Assembly (NCBI RefSeq): GCF_000300195.1
Contig: NZ_AMQH01000012.1
Location: 1 to 64,000, forward strand
Origin: Clostridium tunisiense TJ
GTDB taxonomy: Bacteria; Bacillota; Clostridia; Clostridiales; Clostridiaceae
Length of the DNA: 64,000 nucleotides
Reading direction: 5' to 3'
The notes under the pieces are model-generated. The model was not told the origin of the DNA and ran no database searches. It saw only the letters and a list, made by a program, of their open reading frames with translations. A program made the translations under genes and the position numbers. Below are positions 1 through 8,094 of this stretch, one piece after another. The first letter of the stretch is position 1. Each line of letters opens with the position of its first letter.

Positions 1-58
1 AGCTTTTAAACTCAACCTTTAAAGTAAAAGAATAGAAACTAATGAACTTATAATAATA

Positions 59-101
59 AACTGGAGAATTAATCGTATCAAATTAATTCTCCAGTTTTTT
101 T
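59..101. terminator. Bidirectional hairpin terminator at window edge
   Basis: A perfect 15-bp inverted repeat (59-73 with 82-96) has an 8-nt loop. A T run at 95-101 makes it a strong intrinsic terminator for a plus-strand gene lying left of the window. On the minus strand it follows the stop of gap and has an AT-rich tail, so it can end that transcript too. Confidence 0.8.
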
Positions 102-103
102 AA

Positions 104-1150
104 TTATATTGCTATTTCTTCAGTGTAGTTTGAGGATGCTTTCATTTCAGCAGCCATATAGTTAGTTAAATCTACAACTCTACAAGCATATCCCCACTCA
201 TTGTCATACCAAGAAACCACTTTAACCATGTTTCCATCCATAACCATAGTTGATAGTGCATCGATAATAGAAGATCTTTCGTCACCTCTATAGTCTATTG
301 ATACAAGTGGTTCTTCTGAATAACCAAGTATCCCTTTCATTTGACCTTCAGCAGCTTTCTTTAAAGCCTTATTAACCTCATCCACAGTTACATTTCTTGA
401 AAGTTCACAAACTAAGTCAGTCATTGAAACTGTTGGAGTAGGAATTCTTACAGAAAATCCATTTAATTTTCCATTTAAATTTGGAAGTACTTTACCTACT
501 GCTTTTGCAGCTCCAGTAGTGGTAGGTATTATTGATTCTGCAGCAGCTCTTCCTCTTCTTAAATCTTTATGATTTTTATCAAGAAGTTGCTGATCATTTG
601 TATATGAATGTATAGTAGTCATTAAACCCTTTACTATACCAAATTCTTCATCTAAAACTTTTGCAAAAGGTGCTAAGCAGTTTGTAGTACAAGAAGCATT
701 AGATATAATGGTATGCTTATCAATATCTATTTTATCTTCATTTACACCCATAACTACAGTTATATCTTCATCTTTTCCAGGGCAGGTTAGAATTACTTTT
801 TTTGCACCTGCTTTAACATGTTTCATAAGGCTTTCTTTATCTTTAAAAACTCCTGTGGAATCGATAACAATATCTACACCTAGAGCTTTCCATGGTAAGT
901 TTTCAGGATCTCTTTCTCTACAAATTTTTATTGTTTTTCCATTTATAGTTATTGAATCTTCTGTAGTATCTATATCACCTTTAAAGGTTCCATAACAAGA
1001 ATCGTATTTAAAAAGATGAGCTAAAGTATCACTCTCTGCTCTGGCATTAATTGCAACTATTTCAACATCATTTTCTAATCTTTCTGACGCAATCCTTAGA
1101 ACAGAACGTCCAATTCTTCCGAAACCGTTAATAGCAACTTTTGTACACAT
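104..1150 (-). CDS. gap: Glyceraldehyde-3-phosphate dehydrogenase, possibly NADP-using
   Basis: 348 residues; converts glyceraldehyde-3-phosphate to 1,3-bisphosphoglycerate (or the reverse) in central carbon metabolism. Seen: N-terminal Rossmann motif INGFGRIGR (residues 7-15), catalytic SNASCTTNC with Cys154, and the HKDLRRGRAAAESIIPTTTGAA substrate loop. The start is the ATG at 1150: GGGAGGA lies just upstream, and a farther ATG at 1165 would put that ribosome site inside the gene. Odd: the NAD-ribose Asp of classical enzymes (NDLTD) is replaced by Ala36 in NARAE, and the usual Leu-Pro before HKD is Lys192-Asn193. Both positions govern NAD versus NADP choice in Bacillus GAPDH, so dual or NADP use is inferred. 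It stands alone, without pgk or tpi. Family assignment is certain; cofactor is not. Confidence 0.95.
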   Translation of the reverse strand: MCTKVAINGFGRIGRSVLRIASERLENDVEIVAINARAESDTLAHLFKYDSCYGTFKGDIDTTEDSITINGKTIKICRERDPENLPWKALGVDIVIDSTGVFKDKESLMKHVKAGAKKVILTCPGKDEDITVVMGVNEDKIDIDKHTIISNASCTTNCLAPFAKVLDEEFGIVKGLMTTIHSYTNDQQLLDKNHKDLRRGRAAAESIIPTTTGAAKAVGKVLPNLNGKLNGFSVRIPTPTVSMTDLVCELSRNVTVDEVNKALKKAAEGQMKGILGYSEEPLVSIDYRGDERSSIIDALSTMVMDGNMVKVVSWYDNEWGYACRVVDLTNYMAAEMKASSNYTEEIAI

Positions 1151-1211
1151 AAAAATTCCTCCCATAATCTTACAAATTATTATATATGTATTTAAAGGTT
1201 ATATTATTGAT

Positions 1212-1253
1212 ATTATATAATGTGGCACATAAAAAATAAACCAATTTATGTGC
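1212..1253 (-). promoter_or_regulatory. Candidate gap promoter with dyad operator
   Basis: Reading toward gap, TATAAT lies at 1217-1212 and a weak -35 (TTTATT) at 1240-1235, spacing 17. A perfect 9-bp inverted repeat, GCACATAAA (1225-1233) with TTTATGTGC (1245-1253), brackets the -35. A regulator bound there would control gap. The protein is unknown; the dyad does not match the Rex consensus. Confidence 0.5.
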
Positions 1254-1437
1254 TATACTATATATATAACATTAATACATATATATGTAAACTCTTAAAT
1301 TATGTGATTATTAGCCTTTATATTAGGTTACAAAAGAATATATGACTTTTTCATGTAATATCTTTAAAATACATGATTACGTTTACTTTGGTAAAAAAAC
1401 CTATAAAATGATGAAAAACTCAGAAAATTTCAAAAAT

Positions 1438-1475
1438 AAAGTGATACACTAATTAAATGATTAGTATATCACTTT
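1438..1475 (-). terminator. Terminator of the cupin gene
   Basis: 16-bp inverted repeat (1438-1453 with 1460-1475), one mismatch and a 6-nt loop. On the minus strand it is followed by ATTTTTG. It lies about 40 bp past the cupin stop. The rest of 1254-1437 shows no gene. Confidence 0.7.
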
Positions 1476-1516
1476 AGCTTATATTTTATTGCATATTGCA
1501 GTTTAAAGAGTATTAA

Positions 1517-1864
1517 TTATCCGTTATGAGGTTCAAATCCTGCTCCAACTTTAGTAACTTGAACCGCAACCATTTCGGATACAGTTCCATTAATTATTTC
1601 ATGCCATTCTCCAGCAGGTACAAAAATTGAAGAACCTACTTGGATGTCAAAAGCGCCGTCTCCAACCATCATTCTACCTTCACCTTTAAGAATAAAAAAT
1701 ATCTGTTCTCCACTTGGGTGCCTATGTTTGTTCAATATTTGATTTGGCTTGAAGTAATAAACTTCGGATGTAATATCACTACCTGCAAATACAGGAATCT
1801 TAGGAACAGCCTTATCACCATATTGATTTAGGGTTCCATCAAGTAAATTTTTAAGCTTTTCCAT
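1517..1864 (-). CDS. Small single-domain cupin protein
   Basis: 115 residues, a compact beta-barrel cupin. Both family motifs are visible: motif 1 as KHRHPSGEQIFFILKG (two His and a Glu that bind metal) and motif 2 as GSSIFVPAGEWHEIIN (third His). The start is supported by AAGGAGG seven bases upstream of the ATG. Such proteins act as small metal-dependent isomerases or dioxygenases, or as ligand sensors; nothing here fixes the substrate. It is a single-gene unit with its own terminator, unrelated to its neighbours. Function beyond fold is unknown. Confidence 0.85.
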   Translation of the reverse strand: MEKLKNLLDGTLNQYGDKAVPKIPVFAGSDITSEVYYFKPNQILNKHRHPSGEQIFFILKGEGRMMVGDGAFDIQVGSSIFVPAGEWHEIINGTVSEMVAVQVTKVGAGFEPHNG

Positions 1865-2034
1865 GTTTTAATCCTCCTTAGAATTTTATGACTTTAGTAT
1901 TTGCTTAATAAAATAAAAAATTCAAAATCAGTTTGTAAGTTTTAATATTCAGTAAAAATCAAGGTAGTTAGAAAAGATTTAAAGTTGGTGTTATAATAGA
2001 AATATATTACATTTATAAAAAAGGAGGAACTAAC

Positions 2035-2883
2035 ATGGCAAATATAGGTCTTGTTCTTGAAGGCGGGGGCATGAGAGGACTGTATACATGTGGTGTATTG
2101 GAATACTTTATGGAAAAAGACTTATACTTTAACTATATTATAGGAGTATCTGCTGGAGCATGTAATGCAGTTTCTTACATATCAAGACAAAAGGGCAGAA
2201 ATAAAAGGGTAAACATTGATTTTGCAAATCATTGGAAGTATGCAAGTTTTAGAAATCTTATAAAAGAAAAATCCTTTTTTGGAATGAATTTTATTTTTGA
2301 AGAGATACCAAATAAACACGTAGCCTTTGATTATGAAACTTTTCATAGATCACCTAGTAAATTTCTTATAGGAGTTACTGATTGTAATACTGGTAAACCT
2401 CTGTATTTAAATAAAGAAGATGTAACAGAAGGGTTTTATGCTTTAAGGGCTACAGCTTCATTGCCTCTTATTTCTCCTATGGTTAAGCTAAAAGGATATG
2501 AACTTTTAGATGGTGGAATTTCAGATTCTATTCCTATAAAAAAATCCATTGAAGATGGAAATGAAAAAAATATTATCATTTTAACAAGAGATAAAGAGTA
2601 TAGAAAAAGTCCTATGAAGTTTGAAAAATTAATAGAATTTAAGTATAAAAAATACCCAATGCTTGTGGAAACTATAATGAATAGATATAAAAAATACAAT
2701 GAAACCTTAGATTATATAGAAACTTTAGAGAGAGAAGGCAAGGCAATAGTTATCAGACCTTCAAAAAAAGTTAAAGTTGGAAGAATTGAAAAGGATAAAG
2801 AAAAACTCTATAATCTATTTGAAAATGGACATGAGGATGGAGAAAACTATTATGATAAAATAATAAACTTTATTAATGAGTAG
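2035..2883 (+). CDS. Patatin-like phospholipase family protein
   Basis: 282 residues, a cytoplasmic patatin-fold serine hydrolase of the bacterial RssA/YjjU type. Seen: glycine-rich oxyanion loop EGGGMRG (residues 9-15), nucleophile elbow GVSAG with Ser39, and the catalytic Asp in DGG (159-161). The C-terminal half, rich in Lys and Tyr, resembles the tail of YjjU-like proteins. AAAGGAGG precedes the ATG by 7 bases. Family members hydrolyse acyl esters of lipids; the substrate is not evident. It is monocistronic, with a hairpin downstream at 2961-3028. Confidence 0.88.
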   Translation: MANIGLVLEGGGMRGLYTCGVLEYFMEKDLYFNYIIGVSAGACNAVSYISRQKGRNKRVNIDFANHWKYASFRNLIKEKSFFGMNFIFEEIPNKHVAFDYETFHRSPSKFLIGVTDCNTGKPLYLNKEDVTEGFYALRATASLPLISPMVKLKGYELLDGGISDSIPIKKSIEDGNEKNIIILTRDKEYRKSPMKFEKLIEFKYKKYPMLVETIMNRYKKYNETLDYIETLEREGKAIVIRPSKKVKVGRIEKDKEKLYNLFENGHEDGENYYDKIINFINE

Positions 2884-2960
2884 AGAAGTTTCATATGGTT
2901 TTGTCATTAATCATTGAAAAGTCTACAGTAGAAAATATAAATATTTAAGCAGAATGAAAA

Positions 2961-3028
2961 AATCCCTAGGAGAATTAAAGTATGCCTTTTATAAAGGACA
3001 ATTTTAAAATACCTATGGATTCTTTTTT
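2961..3028 (+). terminator. Probable terminator after the patatin gene
   Basis: AATCCCTAGG (2961-2970) pairs, with one mismatch, with CCTATGGATT (3012-3021) around an AT-rich partly paired interior. A TTTTTT run follows at 3023-3028. The long loop makes this less certain than other terminators here. Confidence 0.45.
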
Positions 3029-3117
3029 ATTAATGACTATAATTTAGTCCATTATCTACTGATAGTGGCTTAATTTTACATGTGAAAAGTTAAATTGATA
3101 AATAGAATAAAAGTTAT

Positions 3118-3348
3118 TTATAGTCCAAGAATAGTACATATTCTTTCTCTATCAAACCCAAGAACCTCTTCACCATTAATAACTAATAATGGTACTGACA
3201 TATAACCTTTTCTCATAAGAGTTTTTCTAGCATCTAAATCCCTAGAAATATTGTACTCTAGATATTCAATATTATTGGCTTGTAAAAAATCCATAGCTTG
3301 ATGGCAGTAACCGCAAGTATCGCTAGTATAAATTTCAACTTTATTCAT
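3118..3348 (-). CDS. Glutaredoxin-like / NrdH-type thiol redox protein
   Basis: 76 residues, single thioredoxin-fold domain. The active site is CGYC at residues 12-15 in YTSDTCGYCHQAMDFL. A cis-Pro follows in the VPLLVINGE segment and a conserved GFD near the end. The size and CxxC suit the YruB/NrdH-like group, which passes electrons from thioredoxin-type reductases to target disulfides. AAAGGAGG lies 7 bases before the ATG. It is a single gene, convergent with the patatin gene. Confidence 0.88.
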   Translation of the reverse strand: MNKVEIYTSDTCGYCHQAMDFLQANNIEYLEYNISRDLDARKTLMRKGYMSVPLLVINGEEVLGFDRERICTILGL

Positions 3349-3649
3349 AAATGAAACCTCCTTTTAAATAGCAAAATAAATCTATTAAGCATCTATTATT
3401 TATCTTATGAGTTACTAATCTTAATTTATGATTTATTTTACTTTATTTCCATGACTTTTTAGAAAGAATTATTTTTGTTAAACAAAAATATAAAAGCTTG
3501 TGTAAAAAAAACTCCTTATTTATACTATACGATAAATATTATTTTGACACTTAATGTATACAATATATGTTAATTTATAATTTATTTATGAGAATAATAC
3601 TAATAATTTAGTGAGAAGATAAATTTATAGACCGAAGGGAGGAAGAACT
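3349..3649. other. Intergenic region with a candidate plus-strand promoter
   Basis: AT-rich divergent spacer without a gene. On the plus strand a perfect TTGACA (3544-3549) lies 16 bp before TATGTT (3566-3571). This could drive the 145-residue gene at 3650, leaving a leader of about 70 nt. No distinct minus-strand promoter could be chosen. Confidence 0.4.
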
Positions 3650-4087
3650 ATGAAAATCGTAAGTTATTTTAGTGGAATAAAAAATGCAAATAAAGCAGTA
3701 GAAGCATTTAAAGAAAATGGGTTTGCTAATGCATACTCCGATTTAAATACCCATGAAATACTTGATTACACTAGAGAAGGAAATGAAGGCGGTGCAGTAA
3801 ACTCACCAAGTCTTTCTAGCTTAGTATTAAATTCTTCAAATTCGCTATATACAACAGAGCAAGGTCCTCTAGCAGCAGCAAGCCCAATGGCTAGTGGAAT
3901 GGGAGGCTTTGATGAAATTGCAGATGTAAATTACAAGGTAGTTGTGAATGTTAATGAAAAAGATAGAGAAAAGGTAAATTCTATAATAAAGAATATGGGC
4001 GGAGAGTTAGAAAATCCAAATTTTAAACTTCCAGAAGGGCTAGAGAATATTTCTTTTGAGGAAGTAGTAGAGAAATTGACACCTTAA
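3650..4087 (+). CDS. Uncharacterised protein with an alpha/beta stress-protein-like N-terminus
   Basis: 145 residues, soluble, not recognised with confidence. The first 30 residues (MKIVSYFSGIKNANKAVEAF...) read as a beta-alpha unit with a helix that pairs up residues, like general-stress GSP17M/YflT domains. The middle is a low-complexity Ser/Asn/Ala/Gly linker (residues 46-88). A second beta-alpha unit (YKVVVNVNEKDREKVNSIIKNMGG) follows. GGGAGGA precedes the ATG. The transporter pseudogene follows 20 bp downstream, so the two may share a transcript. The stress-domain likeness is only my reading of the pattern. Confidence 0.6.
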   Translation: MKIVSYFSGIKNANKAVEAFKENGFANAYSDLNTHEILDYTREGNEGGAVNSPSLSSLVLNSSNSLYTTEQGPLAAASPMASGMGGFDEIADVNYKVVVNVNEKDREKVNSIIKNMGGELENPNFKLPEGLENISFEEVVEKLTP

Positions 4088-4107
4088 GAAACACTATGGG
4101 AGAAAAA

Positions 4108-4672
4108 ATGAGTAAGAATTTTAAAATGCCTAGTGTTTATACTATACTTTTTTTAATTATCATAGTAGTAACTATCCTTACTTGGATTATACCAGCAGGT
4201 CAGTATAACTATGTAGATCCAAGTGCAATTAAAAAGATACCAATTTCAGAAACCTATCATCTAGTGGAAGGAAATCCTCAAGGAATTACTGATGTGATAA
4301 TGGCTCCTGTAAGTGGCTTCTATGATGCAATAGAAGTAGCTTTATTCATAACCAGGGGTTGTAATTATAACCTATTTATTTTATATTCCTTTATCTCTTT
4401 TGATACCATCAACTTCTGGACTTGCAACTTTGACAATGCCAATTATGGCACCACTAGCAGACTTTGCTGGTGTAACTAGGGCTATAGTTATCGCAGCTTA
4501 CCAATCAGCTTCAGGGCTTATTAATTTAATCACCCCAACTTCTGCTGTGGTCATGGGAGGCCTTGCAATTGCTAGGGTACCTTATGGTAAATGGATTAAG
4601 TATTTATTAAAGTTTTTGATTATAGCTTTTATACTTGTATTATTAATGTTAATCTTAGGAATATATTTATAG
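4108..4672 (+). pseudogene. yfcC-family transporter, internally deleted and frameshifted
   Basis: Two fragments of one YfcC/DcuC-type membrane carrier (normally about 460-500 residues). The N-terminal piece starts at ATG 4108 (GGGAG six bases upstream): first membrane helix, WIIPAGQY, then GFYDAIEVALFI. Reading leaves family-like sequence near 4347. Family-like sequence resumes in another frame from about 4355 and continues as LIPSTSGLATLTMPIMAPLADFAGV and ITPTSAVVMGGLAIARVPYGKW to the natural C-terminus at 4672. Roughly 300 residues in the middle are missing and the join is out of frame, so no working carrier can be made. Substrates in the family are dicarboxylates or amino acids. Confidence 0.85.
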
Positions 4673-4725
4673 GAATCAAAAGGTTCATGAGTTTTTAACC
4701 GAACCTATTTTGATTCCTTTTTCTG
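4671..4725. terminator. Bidirectional terminator overlapping the exonuclease 3' end
   Basis: AGGAATCAAAA-GGTTC (4671-4686) pairs with GAACC-TA-TTTTGATTCCT (4701-4718), then TTTTTC. The right arm contains the stop of the minus-strand exonuclease gene (4705-4707), so it ends both convergent transcripts. Confidence 0.8.
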
Positions 4726-5469
4726 AATTTGAAATTGATTAGTTTTTCCCATGTTATAGGCTAGTTTAATCATAGACTGTTCCTCTTTGGTGAGCTCACG
4801 GTTAAACATTTTTTCAAATTGCATTAATAATTTATGAGTATCTAATTTAGTGCTTTTGGATGGCTCCCTATTAGTGCTAAGTTTATTGAGGTTATAAACT
4901 TTAGGCACAATTTCCTTCTTATAAATCTTTTTAAAAACCTCTGTTGTATAAAAAGCATCATTAAAGGCGTTGTGAAAATCTTCTTTAACAGGAATATATA
5001 ATAAGTCTACAGCTTTGCTTAAGCCTATATTTGTTCCTTTAGGGTATTGAAAATGTTTCGAAGCATGATATTGAATATCAATATATTTTTTAGAAATATC
5101 AGAGTGGTTTAACTCGTGATATGTTATATTTCTAAATAACTCCTTAATATCAGCGGCGCCCCAAACACATAAAATATTATCACCTTTAAGAAAAGTATAA
5201 AGACTACCATATATTTCCTTAAAAGTTTTAGCGGTACTTAATATTTCTGAGTTAAGACCTGTAATTTCCTGTATATGGGGTTTAATATCTGTATAAGCCT
5301 CAGGCTTTATTAGTTTATCAAATGTAGACAAAGTATTAAATTTCTCATCTAGCTTTAAGGCACCAATTTGAATTATCTCAAAAGGGAAGCTTTTATTTAT
5401 TTTATTTTGTTCTTCATCTTGCGATTTAGAGGGATGATTAAATTCCAAATCCAATATAATATAATTCAC
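4705..5469 (-). CDS. DEDD-family 3'-5' exonuclease (RNase T/DnaQ-like)
   Basis: 254 residues. The exonuclease fold fills about residues 1-180. Exo I motif is LDLEF (Asp7, Glu9), a central Asp-containing helix follows, and the Exo III His/Asp motif is HNAFNDAFYTTEVF. Similar to KapD-like stand-alone exonucleases that trim RNA or DNA 3' ends using two metal ions. The start is a GTG at 5469, set by GGAGG seven bases upstream. The last 70 residues form a Lys-rich tail of unknown role. It is monocistronic, and its stop lies within the shared terminator. Confidence 0.85.
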   Translation of the reverse strand: MNYIILDLEFNHPSKSQDEEQNKINKSFPFEIIQIGALKLDEKFNTLSTFDKLIKPEAYTDIKPHIQEITGLNSEILSTAKTFKEIYGSLYTFLKGDNILCVWGAADIKELFRNITYHELNHSDISKKYIDIQYHASKHFQYPKGTNIGLSKAVDLLYIPVKEDFHNAFNDAFYTTEVFKKIYKKEIVPKVYNLNKLSTNREPSKSTKLDTHKLLMQFEKMFNRELTKEEQSMIKLAYNMGKTNQFQIQKKESK

Positions 5470-5764
5470 TTTGCCACCTCCTAATATTTCTTGTTTATTA
5501 CTTGGGATAGCATGTAATTTAGTTTAATTAACAAAAACTATCTTTAAAAAAATTATAATAAACTATTTCATAAACAAGTTCTTTAACTATATTAATATTT
5601 CTATGATAGTTACTAATAATTAATGAAAGTACTAAGTATTAATTGAAAAAGAAGTTTAATAATTTGTTAAGTAATTCACTGTGAAATATACATAAATTAT
5701 ATTATAACCTATATTATTAAAATGGAAAACTACTAAAAATTTTAAGGGTATAAGTATTAGAACT
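5470..5764. other. AT-rich spacer, no gene
   Basis: About 295 bp between the glycerate kinase stop and the exonuclease start, both on the minus strand. It presumably carries the exonuclease promoter. I see no convincing hairpin, riboswitch or small ORF. Confidence 0.4.
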
Positions 5765-6907
5765 TTATTTGTTTACCATTAAACATAGAGTTGTACGGAT
5801 TACCCTTTCAGCGGTATCCTCTAAAAGTTGGCTGCCATTTTCCATGGCTTCCTCTAAGGTCATAGGCTTATCGGTGATAGAAAAGATGCTATGGAGGCCT
5901 TCCTCATATAAAATATTAGCTCCTTCACCAATACCACCTGCCAGAGCAATCACTGGGATATTATGTTTTTTAGCTATCTTTGCAACCCCATAGGGAGTCT
6001 TTCCATATTGCGTTTGATAGTCAATGTTTCCCTCTCCTGTAATGACTAAATCTGCATTACATATATAATCTTCTAAATTTGTGGTTTCTATCACTATGTC
6101 TATACCTTTTTTAAGTTGGGCATTTAAAAAGGCTACTAATCCGCCCCCAAGTCCGCCAGCTGCTCCCGAACCTGGAGTTTCACCAATGGATATTCCTAAT
6201 TGGTTTTCAATTATATTTGAATAATGATTTAGATTGCTATCAAGAAGTGAAACCATTTCCTGTGTAGCACCCTTTTGAGGAGCAAAGATACTAGAAGCAC
6301 CCTTTGGACCATAGAGGGGATTATCAACATCGCAGGCAACTGTAATTGAACAACCGTTAAGTCGCTTATCTAACCCACTAGTATCAATTAACATTAACTT
6401 TTCTAAAGCTCCTCCCCCAAAGCCAATGTCATTTCTACCAGAATCTAAAAATTTAACTCCCAGAGCTTTCATCATTCCAAATCCACCATCATTTGTCGCA
6501 CTACCACCAATACCAATTATGAAGTTTCTACAGCCTTGATCTAGGGCATGTAGTAAAAGTTCACCAGTTCCATAGGTAGTTGTGATAAGAGGGTTTCTTT
6601 CTTCTTTAGATAAAAGTGGAAGACCGGATGCTGCGGACATTTCTATTACAGCAGTTTTGTTATCACCAAGAATACCATAAAAAGAATCAATTTTCTTCAT
6701 TAGTGGATCAAAGACCTTTGTTGAAATTATTTTTCCATTAGTTGCATCTACTAAGGATTGAACTGTACCTTCACCACCATCAGCCATGGGGACTTTTTCT
6801 ATTTTAATATGACTATATGCTTTATGTATTCCTTTTTCAATTGCATCAGCTACTTCTTTAGCAGTCAAGGAGCCCTTAAAAGAATCAGGAGCTATTACAA
6901 TTTTCAT
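5765..6907 (-). CDS. glxK: Glycerate kinase (GlxK/GarK family)
   Basis: 380 residues; phosphorylates D-glycerate, normally to 2-phosphoglycerate, feeding glycolysis. Seen: KIVIAPDSFKGSLTA at the N-terminus, ADGGEGT (substrate loop), IGGSATNDGG (nucleotide/substrate loop), GSGAAGGLGGG, and DLVITGEGNIDYQT near the C-terminus, all hallmarks of the type I family. The ATG at 6907 is preferred to one 15 bases upstream, because the GGTGGTGA ribosome site sits just before it. No glycerate or glyoxylate genes flank it, so the source of glycerate is not shown. Confidence 0.93.
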   Translation of the reverse strand: MKIVIAPDSFKGSLTAKEVADAIEKGIHKAYSHIKIEKVPMADGGEGTVQSLVDATNGKIISTKVFDPLMKKIDSFYGILGDNKTAVIEMSAASGLPLLSKEERNPLITTTYGTGELLLHALDQGCRNFIIGIGGSATNDGGFGMMKALGVKFLDSGRNDIGFGGGALEKLMLIDTSGLDKRLNGCSITVACDVDNPLYGPKGASSIFAPQKGATQEMVSLLDSNLNHYSNIIENQLGISIGETPGSGAAGGLGGGLVAFLNAQLKKGIDIVIETTNLEDYICNADLVITGEGNIDYQTQYGKTPYGVAKIAKKHNIPVIALAGGIGEGANILYEEGLHSIFSITDKPMTLEEAMENGSQLLEDTAERVIRTTLCLMVNK

Positions 6908-7082
6908 TAAAATCACCACCATTTTCTAAAATGTTTAACTCTATGATTATTATTACTGCAACCATTATCATATTTTTCAATAGACATTATTTAGCTATCT
7001 GAAATTACATATTTTTTTATTTATATTTTATATTATTCAAGTAGAATTTAAAATAGGAATTCTTATATCCTTTATTATAGTG

Positions 7083-7225
7083 TTGATAGTATAATCAATA
7101 ATAATATAGATTTCTTATATAATAAATTGCCTTGTTGGGTGTAATTAAAAAGCTTATAATTACATTATAAGAAATAATTATTATTAATTACATATTCTAA
7201 TTAATAAGTATTGAGGTGCGATTTT
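7083..7225 (+). promoter_or_regulatory. Candidate promoter and structured leader of the MoxR operon
   Basis: TTGATA (7083-7088) is 16 bp from TATAGA (7105-7110). The leader then carries nested dyads: TTTCTTATA (7111-7119) with TATAAGAAA (7166-7174), enclosing GTAATTA (7141-7147) with TAATTAC (7157-7163). GAGGTG (7214-7219) is the ribosome site of the first gene. A role for the folding is inference. 6908-7082 shows nothing else. Confidence 0.4.
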
Positions 7226-8026
7226 ATGACAGAGGATAAATTAATGGAAATTATAGAAAGTAACCCAATCATCATAAAAAACATTCCTAACCCTAGCGAA
7301 AAGATAAAGATGGCAGCAATTAAAAGAGATGGAATGATGATAAGGTACATAGAAAACCCAACTGAGGAAATGAAGGAATTAGCATTAAAAAGTAGTATTA
7401 GAGCTATAGAATTTATAGATAATCCAACCTACGACATGAAAAAATATGCGGTATCAAGGGCATGGAATACTTTGCAATACATTAAGAATCCTTGTGAAGA
7501 CTTGATTAACATAGGTATTAACCAAAAGGGATGGGCAATAAGATATGCTGAAAACCCAAGTTTAGAAATTGAAAAACTAGCTATCAAAAAAGACTATGAT
7601 TCCATAAAATACATTAAAAATCCTTGTGAAGAGCTTCAGCTTTTGGCTATAAGCATAAATTATGAAGCTTTAAGGTATATAGATAAGCCTACTTTAAAGG
7701 CCGAAATTTTGGCCGTAAAAGAAAATGAATCAGCTATTAAGTTTATAACAAATATTGATGAAAATAAAAAGCTTATACTTTTGAAAAATAATCCTTCGGT
7801 AATGAAGTATTTTGTTAAGGATATACCTAAGGAGAAAGTTGAAGAAGCTTTAAAAGAAGTCTTATCTAAAGAACAGGTTGAGGAAAACTATGTGAGAGCT
7901 TTTATTAATTGTAATAGTATTAATGAAAAGCAAGGTAATATATCTATGGATAAAATCCTTTTTATTAATAAGTATGGTAGTAAGAAAGCTAGGAAAATAA
8001 CGGTGGATGAAAAGTTGAAAGTTTAG
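7226..8026 (+). CDS. Solenoid protein of eight 22-residue repeats, MoxR operon
   Basis: 266 residues; family not recognised with certainty (loosely like DUF4116-type helical repeats). Residues 22-197 are eight tandem 22-residue units beginning NP or a variant, for example NPSEKIKMAAIKRDGMMIR and NPTEEMKELALKSSIRAIE. The pattern is NP--E---LAI------I-YI-, which suggests a helix-turn-helix solenoid for protein binding. The last two units (KP, NI) are degenerate, followed by a Lys/Glu-rich tail of about 70 residues. The start is the ATG at 7226, preceded by GAGGTG; a TTG 15 bases earlier would overlap that site. It lies 68 bp before the MoxR-type gene, so I infer it is an adaptor or client of the ATPase. 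No signal peptide. Confidence 0.8.
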   Translation: MTEDKLMEIIESNPIIIKNIPNPSEKIKMAAIKRDGMMIRYIENPTEEMKELALKSSIRAIEFIDNPTYDMKKYAVSRAWNTLQYIKNPCEDLINIGINQKGWAIRYAENPSLEIEKLAIKKDYDSIKYIKNPCEELQLLAISINYEALRYIDKPTLKAEILAVKENESAIKFITNIDENKKLILLKNNPSVMKYFVKDIPKEKVEEALKEVLSKEQVEENYVRAFINCNSINEKQGNISMDKILFINKYGSKKARKITVDEKLKV

Positions 8027-8053
8027 TAAAGGTACAAAGGAAAGGAAGTGAAA

Positions 8054-8087
8054 CTTTGAGAAGATAAAAATTAACCTCTTCTCAAAG
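8054..8087 (+). promoter_or_regulatory. Hairpin directly before the MoxR-type start codon
   Basis: Perfect 11-bp inverted repeat CTTTGAGAAGA (8054-8064) with TCTTCTCAAAG (8077-8087). It ends 7 bases before the ATG at 8095, where a Shine-Dalgarno sequence would be expected. No T run follows, so it is not a normal terminator. A translational control element is inferred. Confidence 0.5.
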
Positions 8088-8094
8088 AAAATAT

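Noticed and set aside
708-995. A 95-codon plus-strand open frame inside gap
   Set aside because: Antisense shadow of the conserved GAPDH catalytic region without its own start signals.
1526-1545. Sequence like a tRNA T-arm (GGTTCAAATCC)
   Set aside because: It is the reverse complement of the end of the cupin coding region, and no acceptor or anticodon stem surrounds it.
7289-7816. Regularly spaced repeats that could suggest a CRISPR-like array
   Set aside because: The periodicity (66 bp) is protein-level within one reading frame; the DNA units are too diverged and have no spacer structure.
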